This document shows positions 1 through 8,530 of a stretch of DNA of 64,000 bases, piece by piece (within the stretch, counting starts at the first letter, position 1; each line of letters begins with the position of its first letter). The position numbers and the translations under genes were made by a program. Source of the DNA: CBDCZI01 sp965224495 (lineage in GTDB: Bacteria; Bacteroidota; Bacteroidia; Cytophagales; JAAEPT01). Location of the stretch: assembly GCA_965224495.1 (NCBI GenBank), contig CBDCZI010000015.1, positions 186,001 through 250,000 of the forward strand, written 5' to 3'. The notes below the pieces were generated by a model. It was not told where the DNA came from. It saw only the letters and a program-made list of their open reading frames with translations, and searched no databases.

Positions 1-176
1 TCATCAACTACAAGATTGCCTTTACCAAGACTTTCCAGTCCTGCCAAAACACGTAACAAGGTAGTTTTCCCCACTCCAGATGGTCCTGTTACTCCCAAAA
101 AAGCACCTTTTTCTACCTTTAAATCAAAGATTATATCTTGAGAACCTAACGTTTTATGGTAGTTTATATTTATCAT
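1..176 (-). CDS. modC: Molybdate ABC transporter ATP-binding protein (partial)
   Basis: This is the N-terminal 58 codons of an ABC ATPase; the rest lies outside the window. The Walker A motif GPSGVGKTT is visible near residue 35, followed by LLRVLAGLE, typical of importer ATPases. The ATG (174-176) overlaps the TGA of modB in an ATGA arrangement, so the two are translationally coupled. The order modE, modA, modB, modC supports a molybdate rather than sulfate substrate. Confidence 0.85.
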   Translation of the reverse strand, partial: MININYHKTLGSQDIIFDLKVEKGAFLGVTGPSGVGKTTLLRVLAGLESLGKGNLVVD

Positions 177-841
177 CTATCAGTAAGTAAAGATGAATTT
201 TTATACCAATTAACCACCAACAAAAGCCCAAAAGTGATGACCAACAATATCCCCGCATAACTGTGTGCGTTGGCGTAATTTAGACTTTCTACCTCATCAA
301 AAATAGCAATAGAAGCCACGCGTGTTTCACCCGAAATACCTCCCCCTATCATCAATACCACCCCAAATTCGCCTATTGTATGTGCAAAAGTCATTACTAA
401 AGCAGTCACTATTGAGGATTTGATATTGGGTAACAAAATTTTTCGGTAGGTTTGAAAGGGTGTTTTCCCCATAGTATAAGCTACTTCTTTAAGATTTTTA
501 GGTAGGTTTTGTAAGCCCGTTTGTAAGGGCGTGATCATAAACGGAAAACTATAAATCACCGAAGCAATCACCAATCCTGTAAACGAAAAAACCAAATCCA
601 CCCCAAAGGTATTGTTTACAAAAGTACCCAACCAACCATTTGGACGATACAAAAGCAACAAATAAAATCCTAATACTGAAGGTGGTAAAACCAAAGGTAA
701 ATTGACAAATGTTTCAAAAATTGCTTTCCATTTTGTCTTACTGTAAGCCAAAAAATAAGCAATAGGCAGAGCAATTACAAACAACAAAACAGTTGTAACA
801 AAGGCTAATTTCAAACTCAATATAATCGGTTCAAAACTCAT
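173..841 (-). CDS. modB: Molybdate ABC transporter permease ModB
   Basis: A 222-residue inner membrane permease with about five hydrophobic segments. The cytoplasmic EAA-type loop near residues 150-165 contains HTIGEFGVV, which matches the ModB signature. It forms the channel through which ModC drives molybdate import from the ModA-bound state. The start codon overlaps the end of modA by four bases (ATGA), and the stop overlaps modC. Family length is normal (about 220-230). It feeds the molybdenum cofactor genes and nitrate reductase encoded just to the right. Confidence 0.93.
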   Translation of the reverse strand: MSFEPIILSLKLAFVTTVLLFVIALPIAYFLAYSKTKWKAIFETFVNLPLVLPPSVLGFYLLLLYRPNGWLGTFVNNTFGVDLVFSFTGLVIASVIYSFPFMITPLQTGLQNLPKNLKEVAYTMGKTPFQTYRKILLPNIKSSIVTALVMTFAHTIGEFGVVLMIGGGISGETRVASIAIFDEVESLNYANAHSYAGILLVITFGLLLVVNWYKNSSLLTDR

Positions 842-1533
842 TGTACAAATCCGTTTTGATGAAAAATAGCTTGTGCCTTTTCTGAAAACAAATAATCGTA
901 AAACATTTTCGTTTTTTGTTCATTATTTAAACAAATAATCCCTTGAGAAAGAGGTAAGGCTGTTTTTACAATTTCTAAACTCCCTTTTAACTGTGAGTGA
1001 TTTTTGATAGACGGATAAGAAGTATAAGCCCAATCAACCGATTGAGTCAAAATATAATGGTTGACTTGTGCCACGCTTTCTCCTATAATTTGCTCCAAAT
1101 TTTTATTCAGTTTTCTTACTTCTTTTTCTGCTAATTTACCAAAAGGTGCAATTTTCGCATTCGCTAAAGCAATTGTTTGAGGTGTTTTTTTTGATTGTTT
1201 CCAAAGTGCTAATTGACTTTTTGTCAATACAGTTACTTTATTAGATATTCCCAGTTTACTCTTAACCTTAACACCAAATAAGGTGTCTGCCGAAATAAAA
1301 ATATCATAAGGTGCTTTTTGAATAATCTGTGTCGTTAACCGTCCCGACGAACCTTGAATTAACTCAATACGCTCTCCTGTTTCTTTTTGGTATTCTTTAG
1401 CTACCTCACTTAACGAGGTATAACTACTTGCACAAACAGCTACTCTCGTATTGTTTTTGGGTGCTTGACAAGCAAACAGAAACAGTAAGCCTAGAAAACT
1501 GTATTTCATTTTGGTATTGGCTTTATTCATCAT
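838..1533 (-). CDS. modA: Molybdate-binding lipoprotein ModA
   Basis: Periplasmic substrate-binding protein of the molybdate ABC importer. An open frame extends upstream to 1575, but the signal peptide MKYSFLGLLFLFAC places the start at 1533 or 1530 (one or two bases after the modE stop) or at 1509. The lipobox ends in Cys, so it is probably a lipoprotein, as expected where ModA is membrane-tethered. The conserved start of the mature domain (VAVCASSYTSL and QGSSGRLTTQI) fits the ModA/extracellular binding protein fold with anion-binding Ser/Thr residues. Coupled to modB downstream. Confidence 0.9.
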   Translation of the reverse strand: MMNKANTKMKYSFLGLLFLFACQAPKNNTRVAVCASSYTSLSEVAKEYQKETGERIELIQGSSGRLTTQIIQKAPYDIFISADTLFGVKVKSKLGISNKVTVLTKSQLALWKQSKKTPQTIALANAKIAPFGKLAEKEVRKLNKNLEQIIGESVAQVNHYILTQSVDWAYTSYPSIKNHSQLKGSLEIVKTALPLSQGIICLNNEQKTKMFYDYLFSEKAQAIFHQNGFVQ

Positions 1534-1534
1534 A

Positions 1535-1867
1535 TCAAATGTTAAATAGCCCTGTTTCAGTTTTAATAAACGCATCCAACTTGAGCTGAAGGTTTCGGTA
1601 CTCTTTAATAAGAGCTAGTCCTTTTTCAGTTACAATCGTTCCACCGCCACCTTTTCCTCCTACCACTCGTTTCACCACAGGCTCTACTGACGCTGCATTG
1701 ATAGAATCAATCAATTTCCACGCTTTTTTGTAAGAAATAGCCACTTCTTTAGACGCACGTGTAATCGAACCGTATTTAATAATCGCTTCTAACAAACGGA
1801 CACGTCCTTCCCCAAGAAAAGATTCCCCTTGCTGATTGACCCAAACACGTGCTTTTACTTCTATCAT
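1535..1867 (-). CDS. modE: ModE-like winged-helix regulator (DNA-binding domain only)
   Basis: About 110 residues, matching only the N-terminal LysR-type winged helix of ModE: GSITRASKEVAISYKKAW, then GGKGGGGTIVTEKG, which is the hallmark wing of ModE. It has no C-terminal molybdate-binding (TOBE/Mop) domains, so any molybdate sensing must differ from E. coli ModE. The frame is open to 1906, but the MIEVKARVWV start at 1867 fits the family. It is first gene of the mod operon and is divergent from moeA, so it may control both. Confidence 0.85.
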   Translation of the reverse strand: MIEVKARVWVNQQGESFLGEGRVRLLEAIIKYGSITRASKEVAISYKKAWKLIDSINAASVEPVVKRVVGGKGGGGTIVTEKGLALIKEYRNLQLKLDAFIKTETGLFNI

Positions 1868-1918
1868 CCAATGATTATTTAGAGGTCGCAATATCCGAAA
1901 AGACACAACGCTTTTTAC

Positions 1919-1930
1919 TGATTTATATCA
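1919..1930. promoter_or_regulatory. Possible FNR-type half-site palindrome between modE and moeA
   Basis: TGAT-N4-ATCA lies in the 139-bp divergent intergenic region. It resembles the FNR core TTGAT-N4-ATCAA but lacks the outer bases. In AT-rich DNA this can occur by chance, so it is only a candidate for oxygen-linked control. Confidence 0.25.
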
Positions 1931-2006
1931 TATTTACACAGCTATTTTATCAGACAAAAATCAGTTTTTATGTACTATTTTGCATAAAATTGAAAAACAA
2001 CAAGCA

Positions 2007-3191
2007 ATGATTAGCGTAGAGGAAGCCAAAAAACTGATTGAAAGCACTATTTCTTTAACACAAAAGACAACTACAATTAGTCTGTCTGCTGGTTTGGGCT
2101 ACACTTTAGCTGAATCTGTTTATGCCGAAATAAACCTTCCTCCATTTAGACAATCTGCAATGGATGGTTATGCAATCAACTCCAATGACTTAGTACAAAC
2201 TAATAAATTAGCTCTACAAGACACCATACAAGCAGGTGATTTAAGTATTCCTTTATTAGAGGATAAAAAAACCTTACGCATATTTACTGGTGCTCCTGTC
2301 CCTGACAATGCCAACGCGGTTATTATGCAAGAAAAAACGGTTGCTTCTTCATCGGTTATTGAAATAAATGATGACAATATCAAACCGTTAAAAAACATTC
2401 GTGAGATTGGTGAACAAATAAAAAAAGGAGACTTAGCAATCCCTGCTGGCACTACACTGACACCCGAAATTATCGGTTTTGCAACCTCTTTAGGACAAAC
2501 AGAAGTTACCGTTTATCAAAAGCCACAGATTGCACTCGTGGTTACAGGAAATGAGTTGGTAGATGCAGGAAACGCTTTAAATTTTGGACAAATTTATGAA
2601 AGCAATTCCATTACATTAAAGGGGGCGATGACTAAAACGGGCTATGCTCTCCACGAAATCATACGCTTAAAAGACGATTTTGAAGCGACAAAAAGACAAA
2701 TCGACCAAGCAACAAAAGAAAATGACGTACTGGTTTTGAGTGGCGGTATTTCTGTTGGTGATTATGATTTTGTAGGAAAAAGCCTCAATGAACTTCACGC
2801 CGAACAAGTCTTTTATAAAATCAAACAAAAACCTGGTAAGCCAATGTATTTTGGAATACTAAACGGCTGTTACGTATTTGCTCTACCAGGCAATCCCGCC
2901 GCCGCATTGACTTGTTACTACGAATATGTTTTGCCCGCAATCGACCAATTAACAGGAAAACAAAACAAGGGGTTACAATCTGTACACCTTCCTTTAACAA
3001 ACGATTTTGTTAATAAAAATGACCGTGCATTGTTTTTGAAAGCAAAAGTAACACCAAACGGCGTCGAGATTGTAAATGCTCAAGCCTCTTCTATGCTCGT
3101 TTCTTTTATCGAAGCAAATGCATTCGTTTATCTACCTGCAACAACAGGAGACGTTCAACAAGGAGAAATCGTAGAAGTTCATTTATTGTAA
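2007..3191 (+). CDS. moeA: Molybdopterin molybdenumtransferase MoeA
   Basis: MoeA inserts molybdenum into adenylylated molybdopterin in the cytoplasm. Family motifs are clear: SAMDGYAI near residue 50, FTGAPVP, VVTGNEL, SGGISVGDYDF, KPGKPMYFG and ALPGNPAAAL. The frame can be read from a TTG at 1980, but the ATG at 2007 (MISVEEAKKLI) is the usual family start, giving 394 residues. It is followed 68 bp later by moaA and then the nitrate reductase operon that needs the cofactor. Confidence 0.95.
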   Translation: MISVEEAKKLIESTISLTQKTTTISLSAGLGYTLAESVYAEINLPPFRQSAMDGYAINSNDLVQTNKLALQDTIQAGDLSIPLLEDKKTLRIFTGAPVPDNANAVIMQEKTVASSSVIEINDDNIKPLKNIREIGEQIKKGDLAIPAGTTLTPEIIGFATSLGQTEVTVYQKPQIALVVTGNELVDAGNALNFGQIYESNSITLKGAMTKTGYALHEIIRLKDDFEATKRQIDQATKENDVLVLSGGISVGDYDFVGKSLNELHAEQVFYKIKQKPGKPMYFGILNGCYVFALPGNPAAALTCYYEYVLPAIDQLTGKQNKGLQSVHLPLTNDFVNKNDRALFLKAKVTPNGVEIVNAQASSMLVSFIEANAFVYLPATTGDVQQGEIVEVHLL

Positions 3192-3259
3192 TTTATTAAA
3201 AAAAAAATGATAACTCAACGCTACCGTTATACCCAAACAAACACAACGAATAAAACACT

Positions 3260-4252
3260 ATGACAACTACATTAATAGATAATTTCGGACGCAAACACAA
3301 CTACCTGCGTTTGTCTTTGACAGATAAATGTAACTTACGTTGTTTTTACTGTATGCCTGAAAATATAGCATTCTCTCCCTCCCATCAATTAATGTCCTCG
3401 GAAGAAATTGAGGTTATCACAACGAAATTTGTTGCTTTAGGTATTACTAAAATACGCTTAACAGGTGGAGAACCTTTAGCAAGAAAAGATTTCGGAACGA
3501 TATTGAACAACCTAAGTAAACTTCCCGTGTCTTTACATTTGTCAACAAATGCTGTTTTATTACACAAATACAAAACCGAATTACTCCACTCTCCTATTGA
3601 AGAGTTAAATATCAGTTTAGACAGTCTCAAACCAGCTAAATTTGAAGAAATCACACGTAGAAATGACTACCAACAAGTAATAGAGAATATTCATTGGGCG
3701 ATTCAAGCAAATTTTAAAGTCAAAATAAATATCGTTTTGATGCGAGGGGTCAATGATGATGAAATTCTTGATTTTGTTTCTTTTGCTAAAGAAAATAATG
3801 TAGCCGTTCGTTTTATCGAGTTTATGCCTTTCGGAGGAAACAGTTGGTCGATAGATAAACGTGTACCTCACGACGAAGTGACAGCAGTTATTGAAAATAA
3901 ATTTGGCAACGAATTAACTGAAATAACGACACAAAACCACGCCACGAGTAGCGAATTTACTTTTAAAGAAGGTAAAGGTTCTATCGGTTTGATAAGTACG
4001 ATTTCAAAACCATTTTGTGGCGACTGTAACCGTGTACGTTTAACCGCAGATGGAAAAATGAAAAATTGCCTTTTCTCAAAAAATGAAGTCAACTTACTAA
4101 AAGCTATTCGTAACCAACAAGACATTACTCCTCTTATAATAGGTGATATCAAAAACAAAAAAGAAGAGCGAGGTGGAGACAAAAACACCAACGATTTTTT
4201 TATTCAAGCAGATAAAGAAAATAACCGTAGTATGGTGAAAATAGGTGGTTAA
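3260..4252 (+). CDS. moaA: GTP 3',8-cyclase MoaA (radical SAM)
   Basis: The first enzyme of molybdenum cofactor synthesis, converting GTP to 3',8-cyclo-dihydro-GTP. The N-terminal radical SAM cluster motif CNLRCFYC and the TGGEPL motif are present. The C-terminal second [4Fe-4S] site is seen in CGDCNRVRLTADG with the third Cys in KNCLF. The protein ends in Gly-Gly, the functional MoaA tail. Length 330 is normal. The partner genes moaC, moaD and moaE are not in the window. Confidence 0.96.
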   Translation: MTTTLIDNFGRKHNYLRLSLTDKCNLRCFYCMPENIAFSPSHQLMSSEEIEVITTKFVALGITKIRLTGGEPLARKDFGTILNNLSKLPVSLHLSTNAVLLHKYKTELLHSPIEELNISLDSLKPAKFEEITRRNDYQQVIENIHWAIQANFKVKINIVLMRGVNDDEILDFVSFAKENNVAVRFIEFMPFGGNSWSIDKRVPHDEVTAVIENKFGNELTEITTQNHATSSEFTFKEGKGSIGLISTISKPFCGDCNRVRLTADGKMKNCLFSKNEVNLLKAIRNQQDITPLIIGDIKNKKEERGGDKNTNDFFIQADKENNRSMVKIGG

Positions 4253-4295
4253 CCTTTTCATTTTTTACTCAAACAAACTCCTTTTTCATTTTTTA

Positions 4296-4337
4296 GTGAC
4301 CTAAATCACAAAACAACACTGTGTGACCCAAGTCACA
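4296..4337. promoter_or_regulatory. Two tandem GTGAC-N4-(G/A)TCAC inverted repeats upstream of napD
   Basis: In the 272-bp gap before napD lie GTGAC-CTAA-ATCAC (4296-4309) and the perfect palindrome TGTGAC-CCAA-GTCACA (4322-4337), with centres 27 bp apart. Both have the symmetry and spacing of Crp/Fnr-family operators of the HcpR or DNR type, which respond to nitrogen oxides. The link to nitrate or NO control of the nap operon is an inference; no regulator of that family is encoded here. Confidence 0.45.
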
Positions 4338-4524
4338 AAACTGATTTTTGTCAGATTTGATTTTTCATTACTCCGCTAACCCTTTACAATACACGCTAAA
4401 GGCTGTTTTAAGGCTTATTTGGATTTTTTACAAATAGTCATAATATGACTTTCATTAGGTTAAAAAATCTGCTGTTTCTCTAATTTTAAGGCATAAAAAT
4501 AACTGTAATTAAAACACCTATTCT

Positions 4525-4755
4525 ATGCCTATCAAAAGTTTCATCGCATTTCCAGCAATCGAAAAAAAAGAAGAAATGATTGTAGCCCTTTCAAAAATGG
4601 AAGCCTGTGAAGTTGTCCCTGCTGCAAACGAAGAGGTTGTCATTTTGGTAACTGATACAGCAAGTGACGAAGAGGAAAAAGAACTTATCCATAAAATAAA
4701 TGACTTACCAAGTGTTGACCAAATTTCGATGGTCTCAGGGTACGAAGCAAAATAA
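4525..4755 (+). CDS. napD: NapD, nitrate reductase maturation chaperone
   Basis: A 76-residue protein with the alternating strand/helix pattern of NapD. The core CEVVPAANEEVVILV and the end PSVDQISMVSGYE match the family. NapD binds the Tat signal peptide of NapA and prevents export before cofactor insertion. It lies 48 bp upstream of napA, which carries such a signal. It is slightly shorter than the E. coli protein (about 87). Confidence 0.82.
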   Translation: MPIKSFIAFPAIEKKEEMIVALSKMEACEVVPAANEEVVILVTDTASDEEEKELIHKINDLPSVDQISMVSGYEAK

Positions 4756-4803
4756 GGCTTACAGCCTATATATATAAAGTAATAAAATATAAATACTCAT
4801 AAT

Positions 4804-7128
4804 ATGACAAACACAATAACCGACAGAAGGAGTTTCTTGAAAAAGATGGCTATTCTTTCAGCTATGACTGCAGCAGCAACGATGTTCCCAGGAATTGTCT
4901 TTGCAAAAGAACAAGAGGCAAATGCTCCTGAAGGATTGAATTGGAAAAAAGCTCCTTGTCGTTTTTGCGGAGTTGGATGTGGCGTTCTTATTGGATTAAA
5001 AGATGGAAAGGCTATCGCCGTAAAGGGTGACCCAAGGTCTTCGGTCAATAAAGGACTTTGTTGTGTCAAAGGATACCATTCGGTACTTGCTATTTACGGA
5101 AAAGACCGTTTGACTGTACCATTGGTCAGAAAAAACGGGAAAATGGTTGAAACAACGATGAAAGAAGCGTTGGATTTAATTGCCTCTAAAATGCAAGAAA
5201 CTATCAAAGACCACGGTAAAGACAGTGTTTCTATGTATGGTTCTGGTCAATGGACAATTCCTGATGGCTATGCAGCTTCTAAATTTATGAAGGGCTGTAT
5301 CGGAACAAATAACTTAGAAGCAAATGCTCGTATCTGTATGGCGAGTGCAGTAACTGGTTTTTTAACTACTTTCGGTATTGATGAACCAATGGGTTGCTAT
5401 GAAGATATCGACCACGCTGATGTATTTATTCTTTGGGGAAATAATATGGCAGAAATGCATCCTGTTTTGTTCTCTCGTCTTTTAGACCAGCGTCTTAAAC
5501 GTGGAGCTAAAATAATTGATTTTTCAACAAGGACGACTCGTACGAGTATGGCTGCTGACAAATCAATTATATTTAAACCCAACACCGATTTGGCTGTTGC
5601 CAATGCCATCTGTTATGAAATCATTAAAAATGGTTGGGTAAATACGGAGTTTGTAAAAAATCACGTCAATTTCAATAAAGGATTGACAAAAATGGGTTAC
5701 GGAACAGAAGACCATTACAAATTTAAGGACAAAGCGACTCCTATTGATATGGAGCAATACAAAGAGTTCTTAAAAGATTACACCCCTGATAAAGTAGAGA
5801 AGATTTCTGGCGTTTCGGCAAAAGACATTATCTTGATGGCAAATATTTATGGTAATCCAAATAAAAAAGTAATGTCTTTCTGGTGTATGGGAATGAACCA
5901 ACACGTAAGAGGTACTTGGATAAATAACTTGGTTTACAATATTCACTTATTAACAGGGAAAATTTCTGAGCCAGGGAACTCTCCGTTCTCTTTAACTGGT
6001 CAGCCAAGTGCTTGTGGTACGGTTAGAGAAGTCGGTACTTTGACTCATAAACTACCTCACGGCGTGGTAATGAATAAACACCACCGTGAACACGCTGCCA
6101 AAATATGGGGGATCTCTCCAGATAAAATACCTTCTAAACCAACTTACCACGCGGTAGAAATGTTCCGTGCGTTGGATAGAGGTGATATCAAGTTTATGTG
6201 GATACAAGTAACCAACCCTATGGTTACGATGCCTAACTTAAACCGTTATAGAGAAGGTTGTAAAAAGGACGATAGATTCATTGTTGTTTCTGATATCTAC
6301 CCTACTCCTACAACAGATGTAGCAGATGTTATTTTACCAACAGCAATGTGGATTGAACGTGAAGGTCTTTATGGTAATTCGGAAAGAAGAACACAGTATT
6401 TCCCTAAAATGTTAGATGCTCCAGGAGAAGCTAATGCTGATTCGTGGCAAATTATTGAAGTGGCAAAAAGAATGGGTTACGGTAAAATGTTCCCTTGGCC
6501 AGAAGAAACACACGCTGCCGAATTATACAACGAGTACACACTACACCAAAAAGGAATGAAGCACGGAATGGCTCCTTTGGAAGTACTGAAAAAACAACCT
6601 GGTGCGATGTGGCCTTATGTAAATGGTAAATCTACTAAGTGGAGATTTAATCCTAAATATGACCCCGCTTGTGACCCAAAAAGAGGTCAATTTGATTTCT
6701 ACGGTAAAAAAGATGGTAAGGCAGTTATTTGGCAACGTCCTTACGAGCCTTCTGCTGAAGAGCCAGATGCTGAATACAACTTTACTTTATGTACAGGCCG
6801 TGTAATCGAACACTGGCATACAGGCTCAATGACACGTAGAATTGATGTTTTACACCAAGCTGTACCACATAGTTATGTAGAGCTAAACCCTAAAGATGCC
6901 AAAAAGATGGGGATTAAAGATGGTGATAAAGTGAAAATCATTTCTCGTCGTGGAGATATCGTGATGCCAGCATCTGTCAACGGACGTGGGACTCCTGAAC
7001 CAAATCAAATCTTCGTTCCTTTCTTTGATGAAAAGTACTTGATTAACGATTTGACTTTAGATGCCTTCTGTCCTATTTCTAAACAACCTGACTACAAGAA
7101 ATGTGCAGTCAAAATTGAAAAAGTTTAA
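4804..7128 (+). CDS. napA: Periplasmic nitrate reductase catalytic subunit NapA
   Basis: Bis-MGD molybdoenzyme reducing nitrate to nitrite in the periplasm. The Tat signal RRSFLKK is at residues 8-14. The [4Fe-4S] ligands are in CRFCGVGCGV plus NKGLCC downstream. The molybdenum-ligating Cys is about residue 178 in NARICMASAV, followed by DEPMGCYEDID as in NapA proteins. The C-terminal MopB domain has TGRVIEHWHTGSMTRR. At 774 residues it is somewhat shorter than E. coli NapA (828). Start ATG is 48 bp after napD. Confidence 0.96.
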   Translation: MTNTITDRRSFLKKMAILSAMTAAATMFPGIVFAKEQEANAPEGLNWKKAPCRFCGVGCGVLIGLKDGKAIAVKGDPRSSVNKGLCCVKGYHSVLAIYGKDRLTVPLVRKNGKMVETTMKEALDLIASKMQETIKDHGKDSVSMYGSGQWTIPDGYAASKFMKGCIGTNNLEANARICMASAVTGFLTTFGIDEPMGCYEDIDHADVFILWGNNMAEMHPVLFSRLLDQRLKRGAKIIDFSTRTTRTSMAADKSIIFKPNTDLAVANAICYEIIKNGWVNTEFVKNHVNFNKGLTKMGYGTEDHYKFKDKATPIDMEQYKEFLKDYTPDKVEKISGVSAKDIILMANIYGNPNKKVMSFWCMGMNQHVRGTWINNLVYNIHLLTGKISEPGNSPFSLTGQPSACGTVREVGTLTHKLPHGVVMNKHHREHAAKIWGISPDKIPSKPTYHAVEMFRALDRGDIKFMWIQVTNPMVTMPNLNRYREGCKKDDRFIVVSDIYPTPTTDVADVILPTAMWIEREGLYGNSERRTQYFPKMLDAPGEANADSWQIIEVAKRMGYGKMFPWPEETHAAELYNEYTLHQKGMKHGMAPLEVLKKQPGAMWPYVNGKSTKWRFNPKYDPACDPKRGQFDFYGKKDGKAVIWQRPYEPSAEEPDAEYNFTLCTGRVIEHWHTGSMTRRIDVLHQAVPHSYVELNPKDAKKMGIKDGDKVKIISRRGDIVMPASVNGRGTPEPNQIFVPFFDEKYLINDLTLDAFCPISKQPDYKKCAVKIEKV

Positions 7129-7139
7129 ACGCGCAGAAG

Positions 7140-7811
7140 ATGAATAAATTTGTCATAATCGCAATTTCAATCATTCTTATGATAGCTACCATTATCATTA
7201 TAGATAAAGGTATTAATGCCTCTAAAACGAGTGCTATTATCGTAAAGAATGAAAATTTAGATACCCGTCCTGTAACGTCTGAAAAAGATGTTTACAGGTT
7301 ATCCAAAGCACATACTCCTTTTGATAGTATGCCTTCTTCTCTTAAAAATAATAAGGAAGAATACTACAAAAGACGTGCTTACCATGGTGCGCCACCAAGA
7401 ATCCCTCATGCCTTAAATACAAAAAAAGGAATTGGGTCTGGTGACTGTTTGAAATGCCACGAACACGGTGGATATGCCGCTAAATTTGAAGCATACGCAC
7501 CTGTCACTCCGCATCCTGACTTCTTAAATTGCCGTCAATGTCACGTACCAATTTTAACAGAGAAATCTTTCACAAAAGGTTCAAGTTTCGTAGGAAGAAA
7601 GCACCCAACACTTCAAAACAGAGCGTTGGTATCAAGTCCACCAACCATTCCTCACGATTTACAAAACAGAACAGATTGTTTATCGTGCCATGGAGGAGCT
7701 GGAGGTATGTCATCTATCCGAGTTTCGCACCCTTATAGAGCGAACTGTGTACAATGTCACACACCAAACAAAGCAAGAGAAGAAAAAATTAGTGAATCAT
7801 GGACAAGATAA
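7140..7811 (+). CDS. napB: NapB-like tetrahaem cytochrome c (internally duplicated)
   Basis: 223 residues with an N-terminal membrane/signal segment (about residues 4-22) and four CxxCH motifs at about residues 103, 131, 180 and 203. The first half (GAPPRIPH, CLKCH, TPHPDFLNCRQCHVP) is the NapB dihaem signature; the second half repeats it (SPPTIPHDL, CLSCH, SHPYRANCVQCHTP). Standard NapB has only two haems, so this looks like a tandem duplication of the NapB unit. It begins 11 bp after napA and presumably passes electrons to it. The symbol is by homology of the unit, not exact architecture. Confidence 0.8.
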   Translation: MNKFVIIAISIILMIATIIIIDKGINASKTSAIIVKNENLDTRPVTSEKDVYRLSKAHTPFDSMPSSLKNNKEEYYKRRAYHGAPPRIPHALNTKKGIGSGDCLKCHEHGGYAAKFEAYAPVTPHPDFLNCRQCHVPILTEKSFTKGSSFVGRKHPTLQNRALVSSPPTIPHDLQNRTDCLSCHGGAGGMSSIRVSHPYRANCVQCHTPNKAREEKISESWTR

Positions 7812-7816
7812 GCCTT

Positions 7817-8470
7817 ATGAAAACAATTACACAAACAATTTTATCTCTCTTTCTAATCATCGGATTTATTAGTTGTTCGCACCATGAAGAGGAACACGAA
7901 TCGCACGGACACGAAGGGAATTTTCAAAAAATTCAACGTTTGTCTAACCACGATTCTATCAAAATCAATGCTTCGGTAGCTCATCATTTAGCCATGTTGA
8001 AAACAGTTCCTGTAGATACTAACTTTGTTGGAAAAGTATTTAGTATTCCTGAAAGAAAGAGCCATATCAAATCTTTCAATTGTACAGAATGTCATTCTAA
8101 ACCATTGACAGAAATGCAAAAAATGAATCCTAAATACAAATCTTCACATTGGAATATTGAGCTCAAACACGCCAATTCTCATGCTATGGAATGTGTCACT
8201 TGTCATACTGCCAATAATATGGATGAGCTTCATTCGTTGACAGGAAAAACAATTTCATTTGACCAAAGTTACCAAGTATGTGCACAATGTCACTCGCAAC
8301 AATTTAACGATTGGAAAGGTGGTGCTCATGGTAAACGTTTGGGAGGATGGGCTGAACCTGTTGTTAAAAATGGTTGTGTCAATTGCCACAACCCACACCG
8401 TCCTGGTTTTGGAAAACTTATGCCAAAATCACTTAATACAAAGGTTACAGAACAACGAAGAGGATACTAA
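7817..8470 (+). CDS. Tetrahaem cytochrome c lipoprotein
   Basis: 217 residues from the ATG at 7817, chosen because MKTITQTILSLFLIIGFISC is a complete lipoprotein signal; the frame is open from 7799. A His-rich stretch HHEEEHESHGHEG follows the lipid-modified Cys. Four CxxCH motifs are present: CTECH, CVTCH, CAQCH and CVNCH. It starts 5 bp after the NapB-like gene and precedes an Fe-S protein and an NrfD protein. A role as the membrane-tethered electron carrier between the quinol dehydrogenase module and NapAB is inferred. Confidence 0.8.
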   Translation: MKTITQTILSLFLIIGFISCSHHEEEHESHGHEGNFQKIQRLSNHDSIKINASVAHHLAMLKTVPVDTNFVGKVFSIPERKSHIKSFNCTECHSKPLTEMQKMNPKYKSSHWNIELKHANSHAMECVTCHTANNMDELHSLTGKTISFDQSYQVCAQCHSQQFNDWKGGAHGKRLGGWAEPVVKNGCVNCHNPHRPGFGKLMPKSLNTKVTEQRRGY

Positions 8471-8530
8471 CTAATCGTAAATAATAGTTTATAACAAAAC
8501 ATTTACGACCCACGACTTAAATTCAAAAAA

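Noticed and set aside
1919..1930. FNR box controlling moeA and mod genes
   Set aside because: Kept only as a low-confidence site: the outer bases of the consensus are missing and such a sequence is likely by chance in AT-rich DNA.
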